NCBI GenBank assembly: GCA_052174535.1
Contig: JBQMRQ010000033.1
Coordinates: 1-64,000, forward strand
From: Arsenophonus sp052174535
GTDB lineage: Bacteria; Pseudomonadota; Gammaproteobacteria; Enterobacterales; Enterobacteriaceae
Direction of reading: 5' to 3'
Length of the DNA: 64,000 nt
Positions 31,466 through 41,747 of this stretch are shown here, in pieces. Under the pieces are notes generated by a model that saw only the letters and a program-made list of their open reading frames with translations, did no database searches and was not told where the DNA came from. Position 1 is the first letter of the stretch, and each line of letters starts with the position of its first letter. A program made the translations under genes and the position numbers.

Positions 31466-33808
31466 ATGATAAAAAAAAATCATCCAACACTATTTGCTAC
31501 CATAATTTGGGTAACTGTTCATAGCCAACAAATCCATGCTGATCTAACAGAACAATGCATGCTAGGGGTACCGGTATATACTAAATCTATCATGAAAGGT
31601 AATCTCAATGATCTTCCCATTCATATCACCGCAAGAGATGTTGTTGGTAAATATCCTCATTTCATCGAATATAAAGGTAATGTAGATATTCAACAAGGGA
31701 ATCAGACTATTACTGCTAATGAAGTTAGATTAACCCAAACCAAAACGAACAGGAAAAAGTTATTGCGTACAGTAATCGCAACAGGAAATGTACATTATGA
31801 TGATCCAAAAATTATCTTAAAAGGGTCAAAAGCACGGTTAAATTTAAATAATAAAGATACCGATATTGAAAATGGTAACTATTTGATGGTAGGTCGCCTA
31901 GGTCGCGGCTATGCAAATAAAATAAAATTGCGCGGTGAAAATCGGTATACGATTTTAGAAAAAGGTATATTTACTTCCTGCCTTCCAGATAATAATAGCT
32001 GGAGCATTATTGGTTCTGAAATTATTTTAGATCATCAAGAACAAGTTGCCAAAATATGGAATGCACGCTTTAGCCTTGCTAAAATCCCAGTTTTTTATAG
32101 CCCTTATTTACAATTGCCGATTGGCAATAAGCGTCGATCTGGTTTTCTATTACCTAATAGTAGTTATTCTAAGGGATCAGGCTTAGAATTTTCACTACCT
32201 TTTTACTGGAACATTGCATCTAACTACGATGCAACCATTACACCACAATTTATGACTTTTCGTGGTATAAAACTGAATAACAAGTTTCGTTATCTTATTA
32301 GTGCTGGTACTGGTACTGTTGTTATTGATTGGCTAAAAAATGACCGTAATTATATTAAGGATAAAAATAGTGACAAGTATCCAACTCGTGATAGTGATGA
32401 TCGTTGGCTTCTATATTGGGGTCATTCGGGTGTACTGGATCAAGTATGGCGTTTTAATGTTGATTATATCAAGGTTAGTGATCCAAAATATTTCACTGAT
32501 TTTACGTCTAAATATGGTAATAGTACTGATGGTTATGCTACTCAGAAATTCAGTGTCGGTTATGCTAAACTTAACTGGAATGCAACCTTAACACATAAAC
32601 AGTTTCAGATTTTTGTCGATTTACCCAATAGTAAAGCTTACAAAACTGAACCACAATTAGACCTTAACTATTACAGATATGATCTAGGGCCATTTGATCT
32701 AAAAACTTATGTTCAAGCAGCGCGCATTATTAGTATTAAAACCAATAATCCTAATGCTACGCGATTACATATTGAACCAGAACTGAATCTAGTATTAGCA
32801 AATGGCTGGGCCAGTATTAACAATACTGTAAGGGTGATGGCAACTTATTATGATCAGGATATCCCCGCTAACCTCTCTGATAGCCCGCTAAAAAGACAGG
32901 TTATTCGTGTACTACCATCAGTAACTTCTGATGTAGAAATGCTTTTCGAGTCTGATCTACTAATAAATAGGAATTATGTGCAAACGTTAGAACCTCGAGT
33001 GCAATATCTTTATGTACCTTATCGAGATCAAAGTAATATTAATAATTATGATTCCTTTTTACTGAAGGCTGATTATAATGGGTTATTCCGTAACCGAATC
33101 TATAGCGGACTAGATCGTATCGCTTCAGCTAATCAATTAACGACCGGTATCACTACGCGTATTTATGATAAAGAATTAACTGAACGTTTTAATTTTTCTA
33201 TTGGACAAATATACTATTTTGAGCCCCCTAGAACTGAAGATTTCGATTTACCTATTGAGAATAAAAGTAATACCGGCTCATTATTATGGGCCGGTGATGC
33301 TTATTTACGCTTAACAGATAACTTGGGATTAAAAGGTGGACTTCAGTATGATAATCGACTTGGTGATATCACGATGGGAAATATTGTAACAGAATATCGC
33401 TTGGATTCAGATCGTTTAATTCAGATAAATTACCGCTTTGTTAATCGCGATTATATTCAAGCAACTGTTAGAAACGCATCAGCTTTTCAAAAAAAAATTT
33501 CTCAAATCGGGGCAGTAGTGAGTTGGCCTTTAAGTGATAACTGGAACTTTGTTAGCTCTTATTACCATGATTTAAAAGAAAATCAACCTGCCAGTCGATT
33601 AATCGGTTTACAGTATAGTACTTGCTGCTTGTCAATTAATATTGGTTATGAGCGCAAAATCGTTGGTTGGCAACAACAAAACTTTAGTAGTCAATATGAT
33701 AATCAATGGTTAATCAATTTGGAATTAAGAGGCCTAAATAAAAATCATAACTTTAGAAGTCAGAATATGCTTGCTAGTACTATTTTATCTTATCAGCAAG
33801 CCTTTTAA
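31466..33808 (+). CDS. lptD: LPS assembly protein LptD
   Basis: Outer-membrane beta-barrel that, with lipoprotein LptE, inserts lipopolysaccharide into the outer leaflet. It has 780 residues (E. coli 784), with a signal peptide up to about residue 25 followed by DLTEQCMLGVPVY. An N-terminal jellyroll domain (about 45-200) contains the GNVDIQQGNQTITANEV, GNVHYDD and ENRYTILEKG motifs, and then the 26-strand barrel follows. All four cysteines of the interdomain disulphides are present: C31, the one in FTSCLPD, and the adjacent pair in YSTCCLS. An AAGGA Shine-Dalgarno lies about 12 bp upstream. It is first of the lptD-surA-pdxA-rsmA-apaG-apaH cluster, 84 bp before surA. Its retention implies the symbiont still makes LPS. 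Confidence 0.97.
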   Translation: MIKKNHPTLFATIIWVTVHSQQIHADLTEQCMLGVPVYTKSIMKGNLNDLPIHITARDVVGKYPHFIEYKGNVDIQQGNQTITANEVRLTQTKTNRKKLLRTVIATGNVHYDDPKIILKGSKARLNLNNKDTDIENGNYLMVGRLGRGYANKIKLRGENRYTILEKGIFTSCLPDNNSWSIIGSEIILDHQEQVAKIWNARFSLAKIPVFYSPYLQLPIGNKRRSGFLLPNSSYSKGSGLEFSLPFYWNIASNYDATITPQFMTFRGIKLNNKFRYLISAGTGTVVIDWLKNDRNYIKDKNSDKYPTRDSDDRWLLYWGHSGVLDQVWRFNVDYIKVSDPKYFTDFTSKYGNSTDGYATQKFSVGYAKLNWNATLTHKQFQIFVDLPNSKAYKTEPQLDLNYYRYDLGPFDLKTYVQAARIISIKTNNPNATRLHIEPELNLVLANGWASINNTVRVMATYYDQDIPANLSDSPLKRQVIRVLPSVTSDVEMLFESDLLINRNYVQTLEPRVQYLYVPYRDQSNINNYDSFLLKADYNGLFRNRIYSGLDRIASANQLTTGITTRIYDKELTERFNFSIGQIYYFEPPRTEDFDLPIENKSNTGSLLWAGDAYLRLTDNLGLKGGLQYDNRLGDITMGNIVTEYRLDSDRLIQINYRFVNRDYIQATVRNASAFQKKISQIGAVVSWPLSDNWNFVSSYYHDLKENQPASRLIGLQYSTCCLSINIGYERKIVGWQQQNFSSQYDNQWLINLELRGLNKNHNFRSQNMLASTILSYQQAF

Positions 33809-33892
33809 TAAAATTAAAATATTTCATATATCAAATAAAAGAAATTTAAAATAGAATTAAGTTTTAATATAATTAAACAAAATGAGAATTTT

Positions 33893-35194
33893 ATGAATTA
33901 TTGGAGAAAACTGATTATTGGCTTGTTATTTGCAGTCAGTACTACTACGATAGCAGTCACACAGCAATTGGATAAAGTGACTGCTATTGTTAACGATGGC
34001 GTTGTGTTACAAAGTGACGTAGATAATATGCTAGATATATTAAGAATAAACGCCAAAAATACAGGACAGAAAATTCCTAATGAAAATGCATTACATCACC
34101 AAATATTAGAACGCTTGATCATTGATAAAATTATTATACAAATAGCCGAAAAAATGCAGATTCAGGTCCCTGACCAATCAATTGATCTTACTATTACCAA
34201 TATTGCCGCACAAAATGGATTAACAGTTGATCAACTACAACAGCGTTTGTTAATGAATGGCATTAATTTAGAAAATTACCGTAGCGATATTCGTAGAGAG
34301 ATAATGATCGCAGAAGTACGTAATAATGAGGTTCGTCCATGGATTACTATCCTTCCCCAAGAAGTCGATTTACTGGTTGCTGAACTTAATTCACGAGCTA
34401 GTCAGAATCCTAATGTTAATTTAAGCCATATTGCAATACAACTACCAAAAAATCCAACTAATAAACAAAGTCAATTAGCAATGGATACGGTAAATAAAAT
34501 TATTACCCAATTAAAGCAAGGTGCTGATTTTGGTAAGTTGGCCATTACTTACTCTGCTAATTCTAATGTCTTAAAAGGTAGACAAATGCGATGGAGTAAG
34601 GTTGAAGAATTGCCAACCGTTTTTGCTCAACAAATTCAGAATGCTAAAAAAGGTGATATAATTGGACCTATTCGTTCTAGTATCGGATTTCATATATTAA
34701 AACTTAATGATATACAAAGTGGTAATATACCGATTTTGGTTACCGAAGTGAAAGCTCGTCATATTCTTATTAAGCTTTCACCTATTATAAGTAATGAACA
34801 GGCATATGAAAAAATACAACAAATTGCTCAGAAAATTAAAACAGGGAAAATAACCTTTGCCGAAGCAGCTAAAAAATATTCACAAGATCCAGGGTCTGCA
34901 TTACATGGTGGTTCCCTTGGTTGGAATATCCCTAATTTTTATGATCCAGGATTTCGTGATGGTTTAATGCGTTTAAATAAAGGTGAAACAAGTCAACCAA
35001 TTCACTCTCTTTTTGGTTGGCATATTATTCAGATGGAAGATACTCGCCAAGTTGATAAAACTAATACAATACAGAAAGAACATGCTTATCGTTTATTATT
35101 CAATCGTAAATTTAACGAAGAAGCGCAAATTTGGATGCAAGAACTACGTGCATCTGCTTATGTAAAAATTCTTAATGAGAGTCATGCACAGTAA
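33893..35194 (+). CDS. surA: Periplasmic chaperone/peptidyl-prolyl isomerase SurA
   Basis: Escorts unfolded outer-membrane proteins, including LptD encoded next door, to the BAM complex. It has 433 residues (E. coli 428). A signal peptide spans about residues 1-22 (MNYWRKLIIGLLFAVSTTTI), and the mature protein starts near QQLDKVTAIVNDGVVLQSDV. The N-terminal chaperone domain runs to about 170. The first parvulin domain, about 175-270, includes LSHIAIQLP. The second, about 282-385, includes ARHILIKLSP, FAEAAKKYSQDPGSALHGGS and LFGWHIIQMED. The C-terminal helix completes the chaperone core. The coding end overlaps the pdxA start by 20 bp. Confidence 0.96.
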   Translation: MNYWRKLIIGLLFAVSTTTIAVTQQLDKVTAIVNDGVVLQSDVDNMLDILRINAKNTGQKIPNENALHHQILERLIIDKIIIQIAEKMQIQVPDQSIDLTITNIAAQNGLTVDQLQQRLLMNGINLENYRSDIRREIMIAEVRNNEVRPWITILPQEVDLLVAELNSRASQNPNVNLSHIAIQLPKNPTNKQSQLAMDTVNKIITQLKQGADFGKLAITYSANSNVLKGRQMRWSKVEELPTVFAQQIQNAKKGDIIGPIRSSIGFHILKLNDIQSGNIPILVTEVKARHILIKLSPIISNEQAYEKIQQIAQKIKTGKITFAEAAKKYSQDPGSALHGGSLGWNIPNFYDPGFRDGLMRLNKGETSQPIHSLFGWHIIQMEDTRQVDKTNTIQKEHAYRLLFNRKFNEEAQIWMQELRASAYVKILNESHAQ

Positions 35195-36206
35195 TCTTTA
35201 TGGTAAAAAAACTAATACTATCGTTCTAACTCCTGGTGAACCGTCAGGAGTAGGTCCTGATATTTTAATCCAACTAGCTCAACAAAATTGGCCGGTTAGA
35301 TTAGTTGTTTGTGCTGATCCAGACCTGCTGATAACTAGAGCTAATCAACTTGGCTTAAAATTAGAATTAACTATCTATTCGTCTAAAGTACAGAATAACA
35401 ACCAAGCTGCAAAAACATTGACGGTATTACCGATAAAATTATCAGCACCGGTTAAAGCAGGTCAACTTAATAAACAAAATAGCACTTATGTAATAGAAAC
35501 GCTTAATCGCGCCTATAATGGTTGTATGACAGGTGAATTTTCAGCATTAGTTACCGGACCTGTTCATAAAGGAATTATCAATGATGCAGGAATTCCCTTT
35601 ACCGGGCATACTGAATTTTTTGCTGATAAAAGTAAAACAAAAAAAGTCGTCATGATGTTAACAACAGAAACATTGCGTGTTGCGCTGGCAACAACTCATT
35701 TACCTATAAAACAGGTTTCAGATGCAATTACTTTTCAGAGTCTACAAGAAGTTATTTATATTTTAAATCACGAATTAAAATATAAATTTGGCATCAAAAC
35801 ACCTGCTATTTACATTTGTGGATTAAATCCTCATGCCGGCGAAAGCGGACATATAGGATATGAAGAAATTGAGATTATCGTCCCAGTTATCAAGAAATTA
35901 CGTCATGAAGGATTGCAACTTTATGGCCCTTTCTCAGCAGATACTTTATTCCAACCAAAATATCTGAACAAAGCTGATGTAATTTTAACTATGTATCATG
36001 ATCAAGGTCTGCCTGTTCTAAAATATCAAGGTTTTGGCCACGCGGTAAATATTACTTTAGGCTTACCCTTTATCCGTACATCAGTTGACCATGGTACAGC
36101 CATCGAGTTAGCAGGAAGTGGGCAGGTAGATGTTAATAGTTTTATGACCGCTTTAAAATTAGCTATTAAATTAATACAAAATAATAATGAACAAACGAAT
36201 CCATGA
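35175..36206 (+). CDS. pdxA: 4-hydroxythreonine-4-phosphate dehydrogenase
   Basis: NAD-dependent oxidation of 4-phosphohydroxy-L-threonine in the DXP-dependent route to pyridoxal phosphate (vitamin B6). It has 343 residues; E. coli PdxA has 329. Metal-binding histidines are H175 (THLP), H220 (GLNPHAGE) and H275 (MYHDQG). TPGEPSGVGPD, TGPVHKGIINDAGIPFTGHTEFF and the C-terminal SVDHGTAIELAGSG are all intact. The extra N-terminal residues mean the start may be the second ATG at 35184. Either start overlaps surA, suggesting translational coupling. It overlaps rsmA by 20 bp at the 3' end. Confidence 0.96.
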   Translation: MRVMHSNLYGKKTNTIVLTPGEPSGVGPDILIQLAQQNWPVRLVVCADPDLLITRANQLGLKLELTIYSSKVQNNNQAAKTLTVLPIKLSAPVKAGQLNKQNSTYVIETLNRAYNGCMTGEFSALVTGPVHKGIINDAGIPFTGHTEFFADKSKTKKVVMMLTTETLRVALATTHLPIKQVSDAITFQSLQEVIYILNHELKYKFGIKTPAIYICGLNPHAGESGHIGYEEIEIIVPVIKKLRHEGLQLYGPFSADTLFQPKYLNKADVILTMYHDQGLPVLKYQGFGHAVNITLGLPFIRTSVDHGTAIELAGSGQVDVNSFMTALKLAIKLIQNNNEQTNP

Positions 36207-36996
36207 AGGGCACTTTGCCCGTAAGCGTTTTGGGCAAAATTTTTTAACTGACCCATTTATTATTAACAATATAGTTGCTGCTTTTAACCCAAAATCTAAT
36301 CAATCTATTGTTGAAATTGGTCCTGGTTTAGGTGCTCTAACATTACCTATCACTAAGCATATAGAAAATATAACGGTAATTGAGTTAGATCGTAATCTTG
36401 CTGCCCGTTTAGCTGCGCATCCTGTGCTGAGTGCTAAGCTAACAATTATATCAAGTGATGCAATGACGATTGATTTTGGCGCAATAGCGAAAGAAAAAAG
36501 TCAACCTCTTAGGGTGTTCGGTAACCTTCCTTATAATATTTCAACTCATTTAATGTTCCATCTTTTTACTTATACTAATGCTATTGCTGATATGAATTTT
36601 ATGCTTCAGAAAGAAGTTGTAAATCGCTTAGTTGCAGGACCAAATACTAAAGCATATGGTCGCCTTAGCGTTATGGCGCAATATTATTGTCAGATAATTT
36701 CTATTTTAGCTGTACCACCATCAGCTTTTACGCCAGCGCCAAAGGTAGATTCAGCTGTCATACGTTTAATTCCTCATCAACGAAATCATTACCCTATTTG
36801 TGATGTCGATTTATTAAATCGTGTTACTACACAGGGGTTTAATCAACGACGTAAAAGTATTCGTAATAGTTTAAGTGATTTATTTAGTGAGCAGGATTTT
36901 GAACAATTAGGTATTGATTCAAATTGTCGCGCTGAAAATATTTCAGTAGAAAATTATTGCAAGTTAGCCAGCAGATTAGCTAAAATCACTCCCTAA
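36187..36996 (+). CDS. rsmA: 16S rRNA dimethyladenosine transferase
   Basis: SAM-dependent KsgA/Dim1 methyltransferase that dimethylates A1518 and A1519 of 16S rRNA during late small-subunit maturation. It has 269 residues (E. coli 273). QNFLTDPFIINNIV lies at the start, motif I EIGPGLGALTLPI includes residues 45-49, and the acidic SAM contact is IELDRN. Catalytic motif IV is GNLPYN (112-117). FTPAPKVDSAVIRL and GFNQRRKSIRNSLSDLF complete the C-terminal domain. The 20-bp overlap with pdxA indicates co-translation. Confidence 0.97.
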   Translation: MNKRIHEGHFARKRFGQNFLTDPFIINNIVAAFNPKSNQSIVEIGPGLGALTLPITKHIENITVIELDRNLAARLAAHPVLSAKLTIISSDAMTIDFGAIAKEKSQPLRVFGNLPYNISTHLMFHLFTYTNAIADMNFMLQKEVVNRLVAGPNTKAYGRLSVMAQYYCQIISILAVPPSAFTPAPKVDSAVIRLIPHQRNHYPICDVDLLNRVTTQGFNQRRKSIRNSLSDLFSEQDFEQLGIDSNCRAENISVENYCKLASRLAKITP

Positions 36997-37019
36997 TAGT
37001 GACAAACTTTGGGGGCACT

Positions 37020-37397
37020 ATGCTAAATGAACCTAATATCTATATACAAGTTCAAAGTGTCTATATTGAAAATCAATCTTTACCAGAAGAAGCTAGATTT
37101 GTTTTTGCCTATACGGTTTCTATTCGTAATCTTGGACGCACTCCGGTACAATTAATCAGTCGTTATTGGTTAATTACCAATAGTGATGGTAAACGTACTG
37201 AAGTACAAGGCAAGGGCGTCGTAGGAGAACAACCTATTATTCAACAAACTGCCGAATTTTATTATACTAGTGGCGCCATTATAGAAACCCCAATGGGAAC
37301 TATGGAAGGCCATTATGTGATGTTAGATAATGATGGTAAAAATTTTTATGTTAATATCCCAGCCTTTCGTCTTGCTATCCCAACACTTATAAACTAA
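37020..37397 (+). CDS. apaG: ApaG protein
   Basis: Small beta-sandwich (DUF525) protein of unclear biochemical role. In enterics it lies between rsmA and apaH, and its mutation affects cobalt efflux phenotypes. The start is set at the ATG at 37020, which has a strong GGGGGC-type Shine-Dalgarno and gives 125 residues, the E. coli length. An in-frame GTG at 36999 would add seven unsupported residues. Conserved features are VQSVYIENQS, FAYTVSIRNLGRTPVQLISRYW, TEVQGKGVVGEQP (with the GXGXXG-type turn), YTSGAIIETPMGTMEGHY and FRLAIPTLIN. Confidence 0.95.
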   Translation: MLNEPNIYIQVQSVYIENQSLPEEARFVFAYTVSIRNLGRTPVQLISRYWLITNSDGKRTEVQGKGVVGEQPIIQQTAEFYYTSGAIIETPMGTMEGHYVMLDNDGKNFYVNIPAFRLAIPTLIN

Positions 37398-37406
37398 GAA
37401 TAAAAT

Positions 37407-38228
37407 ATGGCTACTTATCTCATAGGAGATATTCACGGTTGCTATCGTGAACTTAGAGCAGTTCTTAAACAAGTAAAATTTGAGCCAAAAAAAGATGTGT
37501 TATGGTTGACCGGTGATCTTGTATCCCGCGGGCCAGATTCTCTAAAAGTTTTACGTTATATTAAAAGATTAAGATTATCTGTTAGAATGGTACTAGGTAA
37601 TCATGATCTTAATCTTATCGGTGAATATCTCAAAATGACACATAATAAACCAAAAGGTAAACTGAAAAAATTACTGACAGCGCCTGATGCTGATAAATTA
37701 GTTAATTGGTTACGACACCAACCATTATTACAAGTTGATAATAAGAAAAAAATCATCATGGCACATGCAGGGATCATGCCACAATGGGATTTAACAACAG
37801 CTCAGATGTGTGCTAAAGAAGTAGAGGCTATACTTAGTAGTGATACATATCCTTTATTTATCGACGCCATGTATGGCAATATACCGAAGAACTGGTCACC
37901 AAGCCTAACAGGATTATCCCGTTTGCGTTTTAATATTAATGTCTTAACTCGTATGCGTTATTGTTTTCCTGACGGTCAATTAAATATGATTTGGAAAAGT
38001 AAACCTGAAAACACACCTTCGCCTTTAAAGCCTTGGTTTGATCTACCAAGAAAAATACCACCAGAATATACTATTATTTTTGGTCATTGGGCTTCCCTTG
38101 AAGGAAAAGGGATACCTAAAGGTATTTATGGGCTTGATACTGGTTGTTGTTGGGGAGGAAAACTGACTTTATTACACTGGGAGGAAAAAAAGTATTTTTG
38201 CCAGCCTGCATTTACAAAAGATACCTAA
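37407..38228 (+). CDS. apaH: Diadenosine tetraphosphatase (symmetrical)
   Basis: Calcineurin-like metallophosphoesterase hydrolysing Ap4A to two ADP; in E. coli it also decaps Np4-capped RNA. It has 273 residues (E. coli 280). Metal-ligand motifs are GDIHG (D8, H10), GDLVSRGPDS (D37), GNHD (N65, H66) and downstream histidines in AHAG and GHWAS. The start ATG opens MATYLIGDIHGCYREL as in homologues. It ends the cluster 9 bp after apaG. A short AT stem (TCTATT/AATAGA at 38241-38256) follows but lacks a T-run. Both apaH and rppH, with overlapping activities on Np4-RNA, are kept in this reduced genome. Confidence 0.96.
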   Translation: MATYLIGDIHGCYRELRAVLKQVKFEPKKDVLWLTGDLVSRGPDSLKVLRYIKRLRLSVRMVLGNHDLNLIGEYLKMTHNKPKGKLKKLLTAPDADKLVNWLRHQPLLQVDNKKKIIMAHAGIMPQWDLTTAQMCAKEVEAILSSDTYPLFIDAMYGNIPKNWSPSLTGLSRLRFNINVLTRMRYCFPDGQLNMIWKSKPENTPSPLKPWFDLPRKIPPEYTIIFGHWASLEGKGIPKGIYGLDTGCCWGGKLTLLHWEEKKYFCQPAFTKDT

Positions 38229-38579
38229 CACTATGCTTACTCTATTATTTAATAGATAGAAGAATATTAGCATCTAGTCCCAGACCATTATTATATCTTT
38301 AATTAACTATTTAAAGCAATAAAGTTAACTAAGGATATAATTGAGGGTAATGTATTATTGATAAAGTTTTATCATCATACAACTACAACGACTAAAATCA
38401 TTGTTTCTTTTATACAAAATAAACCTGTTGATACTTTTATTAAGTATTCTAGTATATCTGAACTTACCGTTGCTAAATGATAAAAATAAGATGATTTTTG
38501 ATTATTGGGGCTATATTGGTAAAGGTTGTTGTTTTTTATTGTAACATAATTTATAGCTATATTATATTTCAACTTTTAT
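38229..38579. other. Spacer after apaH
   Basis: AT-rich sequence. The minus-strand frame at 38375-38572 has no recognisable content. Apart from the weak stem at 38241-38256, no terminator was seen. Confidence 0.4.
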
Positions 38580-39535
38580 AGTTTCAAATAATTTTCTCCA
38601 ATCCAGATAATTCTGTATATAAACAAATCTTCACCTTAGAAGCTACTTAGCTATCTTTTTAATTATCTGATATAACTTTTTATATTTTAAATATGTAATT
38701 TATTACTAATAATTATCTGATTATCCAGCCTTATTAAGCGATGATATTTAATTTATGTGCGCTGGCAAAAGATTTCGTGTATCATTTTACCTCAATCTGA
38801 GAAAAAGATGAACTCTTTATTGATAATCGGCTTAAGAAAATGACTAATACACTCTGTATTAAACTCTTTAAGAGTTTCATTGCTTACATGATCTATCAAT
38901 CTTGGAAGATAGAAATCGCGATTCGTTTTTTTCTTTATCTCCCCTACTCTCCCGCATTTTCTACTTTTTCTATGTGGAATAGAACACTTCCTTTTAAATA
39001 GATTCAGAGAAAAATGTTTTGTAAGCTTTAATAATATCACTTAGTGCATTTATGTTGATTATGTCTCTACTAAATCAAGAAATCAGTAATGGGCATTAAA
39101 CGTTATTTTAAAAATTAATGCCTATTTTTTGCTGACTTATGTAAAGTCAAGCTATTTAACATATATCAAATATAACTAAACCATTTATCCTTATGATGTA
39201 ATTTTGCTAAAGGACTTTCAATAAGATTGTTAAATCTTTTATTGCAATCAAGGATTTCATAACGATATCACTGCATAATTCTAATGAATATCTACAGAGT
39301 ATAATATTATGTTCACTGTAACAGTATGGGCAGGATAAAGTAAAATGAGTTGCTTTGAATACATAGACCGACTTCATCTGATAGATTATCTCCAATCCAA
39401 CTAATAAGATGTAGTTTTTATTGATAGGGATAAGGAAAGAGTCTATTTGATTTGTATGACTGTTTAATTTTTCATGGTAACTAACTCTAGCGAAAACCAT
39501 TCATATAGCGCATAAAGGATCTATCAATAACTTTT
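38580..39535 (-). mobile_element. IS1595-like insertion sequence, decayed
   Basis: Minus-strand copy whose 5' part is visible in the frame at 39207-39500 (ATHFTLSCPYCYSEHNIILC...). This is a zinc-finger-like N-terminus followed by DIVMKSLIAIKDLTILLKVL, matching the + copy at 14950-15080. The middle contains HHKDKWFSYI and YMLNSLTLR and the 3' part an acidic IIDKE-type block. It sits between apaH and folA, which are adjacent in E. coli. Stops in all frames. Confidence 0.6.
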
Positions 39536-39739
39536 ACAGACATAGCCTGATCCCATCTCCACACCTCACATTCCCTATAGTTTGTCGATGATGCTCTCGC
39601 CCGCTTAGAGCGCGTAGTTATTTTTTTGTAAAAAACGGTTTTTTCTTTTGCTGATCTCTTGGCAGTCGTCGTACACGAATTCCTGAATTCAGTATTGTAT
39701 CTTAATTTGGCTTAAATTGCTGTTTATGCAGGCTCATAC

Positions 39740-40400
39740 GGAAAATTTGCATGAAATAAGGAGAAGGCCCCAAATTGAAAGCTATAAAGCGTTTAAAATC
39801 TATGAATTTGATTATCTGTACATAGATATGAAATATTTTTCGCAAATCAAAACTAAATTTAACGACCTTTATCTTTTTGTAGATATAGATTTTTGATGGG
39901 TTTTATCTATCTTTAGCAAAGACCAAGACTTGCAGTCAATGTTAGACGCTTATTACGTTATCTTAATCGGTATATTCTATGACTATTCATCGGGTATACT
40001 TATAGGCAATTATAAAGAATTTATAGACCGCCTTCTTGTCTGCAAAAATGTTTAGTCATTAAAAAATAGGAATTAATCGTCTTCTCCATGCAGAGATTAG
40101 TATATAATATCAATTTACCTGACACCGGTGCATCCTTAAATAAATGACATGAAATTAAGTAATTTAATTGGCATATAGAAGATTCGCTAAAATCCATCAC
40201 TTCTCTTCTAGTGAAGATCTTGAAATCATTCAACACGATATATTTATCTATGGAATCAGGTATTGTCTCAATTAGTATTGAGGAGTAAAATTTCATTGCA
40301 GTCTATGAAAGATTAGTTAAAGTTAAATATAAATTATTTAAAAAACTATACTATATCTTCATGGAAGTGATATAAAGTTATATTTATTTCTGGCGTATGA
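39740..40400 (+). mobile_element. IS481-like transposase remnant, copy 2
   Basis: Reads, through frameshifts, KAIKRLKSMNLIICTYIDMK with FSQIKTKF (the YDYLHIDIK--SKI-- block), then FIYLSLAKTKTC, KEFIDRLFVCKKM, HHFSSSEDLEIIQ and IFIYGIRYCLN. This follows the IS481/integrase-core order of conserved blocks, including the EFTDR and HHF-S-EDLE--L--YI-LYN segments. It aligns by eye with 29640-30300 in the same orientation. The minus-strand frame at 40021-40296 is an antisense shadow. Confidence 0.55.
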
Positions 40401-40449
40401 GATTTTAGCGATGATGGCCTATTCTTCTGATTGATTTCATGAGTGATTT

Positions 40450-41675
40450 CAATATAATAGAGATGATATGCCATGAAAAGTCTAGCCTACAAGGTATCCG
40501 CAAAACCAAATATTACCTCTAATCCCCTTTCATGAATGCATTTATAATGGTTTCAGGTAGCTGATAGGCACCGATGTTTAGGTTGAGCTCGAAGCCATGA
40601 TCTTACAACAATACGCTCAACACCACTTTGTTGATGGACGTCATTCTGTTGACCGTAACGGTTATTTGCTGAAGCCAAGTTATAAAATTATATTGTTTAT
40701 GTTTATATGTTTAAGTTAAAGTATTAAGATTAAGGGAATCGCAGTGGAGACGGAATATCTTTTCAACAGCTCATTCTACTGCCTTATCTTAATCGTATAA
40801 AACATCGAAGAGTGTCAGCATATAGCTAATGTACTTATAAGTCATATTCACCGATGATTTTCAGGAAACTCTGCAGCAGTTATCAGTAAAAAACATATGG
40901 TCTATCTCTGCAGAAAACCCATCAATAAACTGCAAAACCGATGCCTTAAAGAGCATAAGCAATTAGTAGCGTGTTAATTTAACAATACTTGCTATATTTA
41001 TTACTTGACCGATGATATATATAGTTTTTTCAGGCAAACTAATCGCCTTTACCTGCTACTTAATTATCGGCATCACTATGCATAGCCGTAATGAGATAGC
41101 TGTAATCAAGAATGCTTATCAAGTCTCAAAAGTAAACTGTGCCTAACTTTTCAATGGGGGCTGTGGGCAATCGTGGAGCAGCTTAACCGAATCTTCCAGG
41201 CTTCCTACGGAAGCCACAATGCCTTTAGTTTTTTTAAATGCAATGGTAAAGATATTCCAGAAGATATGCAGCACTAACGTTATTTAAAAAAGTGGGGTAC
41301 ATTAAAAGTTAAACCTGAATTGCGAGAGCTCTGACTACTATAGAGTTGCAATGCCGCTAATAAATTCATTAATGTTTTTAACAATATTTTAGCGTATTCT
41401 GCCAGCGATAAATAAGCTGGAGAAAAATCGATAGAGAAGAACTCCTTCTTCGATAACTTTTCGTCAGCGAATTCGGCTTCAATAAAAACTAAGAATCTGA
41501 TTGAGTTGCCTTTTGCGACAGTAAGCTTATAAAATTGATGCACGAAGCACTATGCTTTGAAAATACCCTTTTAATCCTATTTAGCTGTTTCTGTCTACTC
41601 AAGAGAGTTGAAACCGGATAAAGGGATCTGAAAGGATGAATGACAGATTTATAAAGAACAAAAGTGTGGCGCGTA
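40450..41675 (+). mobile_element. IS256-family IS, decayed copy F
   Basis: Plus-strand copy: 5' block ACAAGGTATCCGCAAAACCA near 40490 and the ATGAATGCATTTATAATGG region shared with copies D and H. Internal CGATGCCTTAAAGAGCATAA lies near 40940. Its C-terminal part (about 41560-41670) reads LSCFCLLKRVETG..SERMNDRFIKN. Two minus-strand frames at 41280-41689 are antisense shadows. It lies about 560 bp upstream of the folA start on the opposite strand, i.e. just beyond the folA 3' end. Confidence 0.6.
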
Positions 41676-41724
41676 GGGCTGCCCTTCATACATTAGATTT
41701 ACTCATACTTTTTAGTTTTTTATT

Positions 41725-41747
41725 AAGCTAAGTATCTTACATAGCTT
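41725..41747. other. Near-perfect hairpin at the folA 3' end
   Basis: AAGCTA A GTA TCT TAC A TAGCTT forms a 9-bp stem with one A-A mismatch and a 3-nt loop, ending at the folA stop codon. On the folA strand it is followed by AATAAAAAAC rather than a T-run, so it is not a classical terminator for folA. For transcription from the left (+ strand) it lacks a downstream T-run too. It may still block processive exonucleases. Confidence 0.35.

Noticed and set aside
32340..32591. Open frame inside lptD in another frame
   Set aside because: It is fully inside the well-supported lptD coding sequence and its translation is a hydrophobic shadow of it.
36026..36256. Minus-strand frame across the pdxA-rsmA overlap
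   Set aside because: Antisense to two intact genes with clear motifs; no motif of its own.
40021..40296. 91-codon minus-strand frame
   Set aside because: The opposite strand reads as an IS481-like transposase remnant in the expected block order, so this frame is a shadow.
41280..41689. Two minus-strand frames (87 and 66 codons) downstream of folA
   Set aside because: They are antisense to the C-terminal half of IS256 copy F and have no family pattern of their own.
41725..41747. Rho-independent terminator for folA
   Set aside because: The stem is good but is followed by A-rich sequence on the folA strand, not a T-run; kept only as a hairpin.
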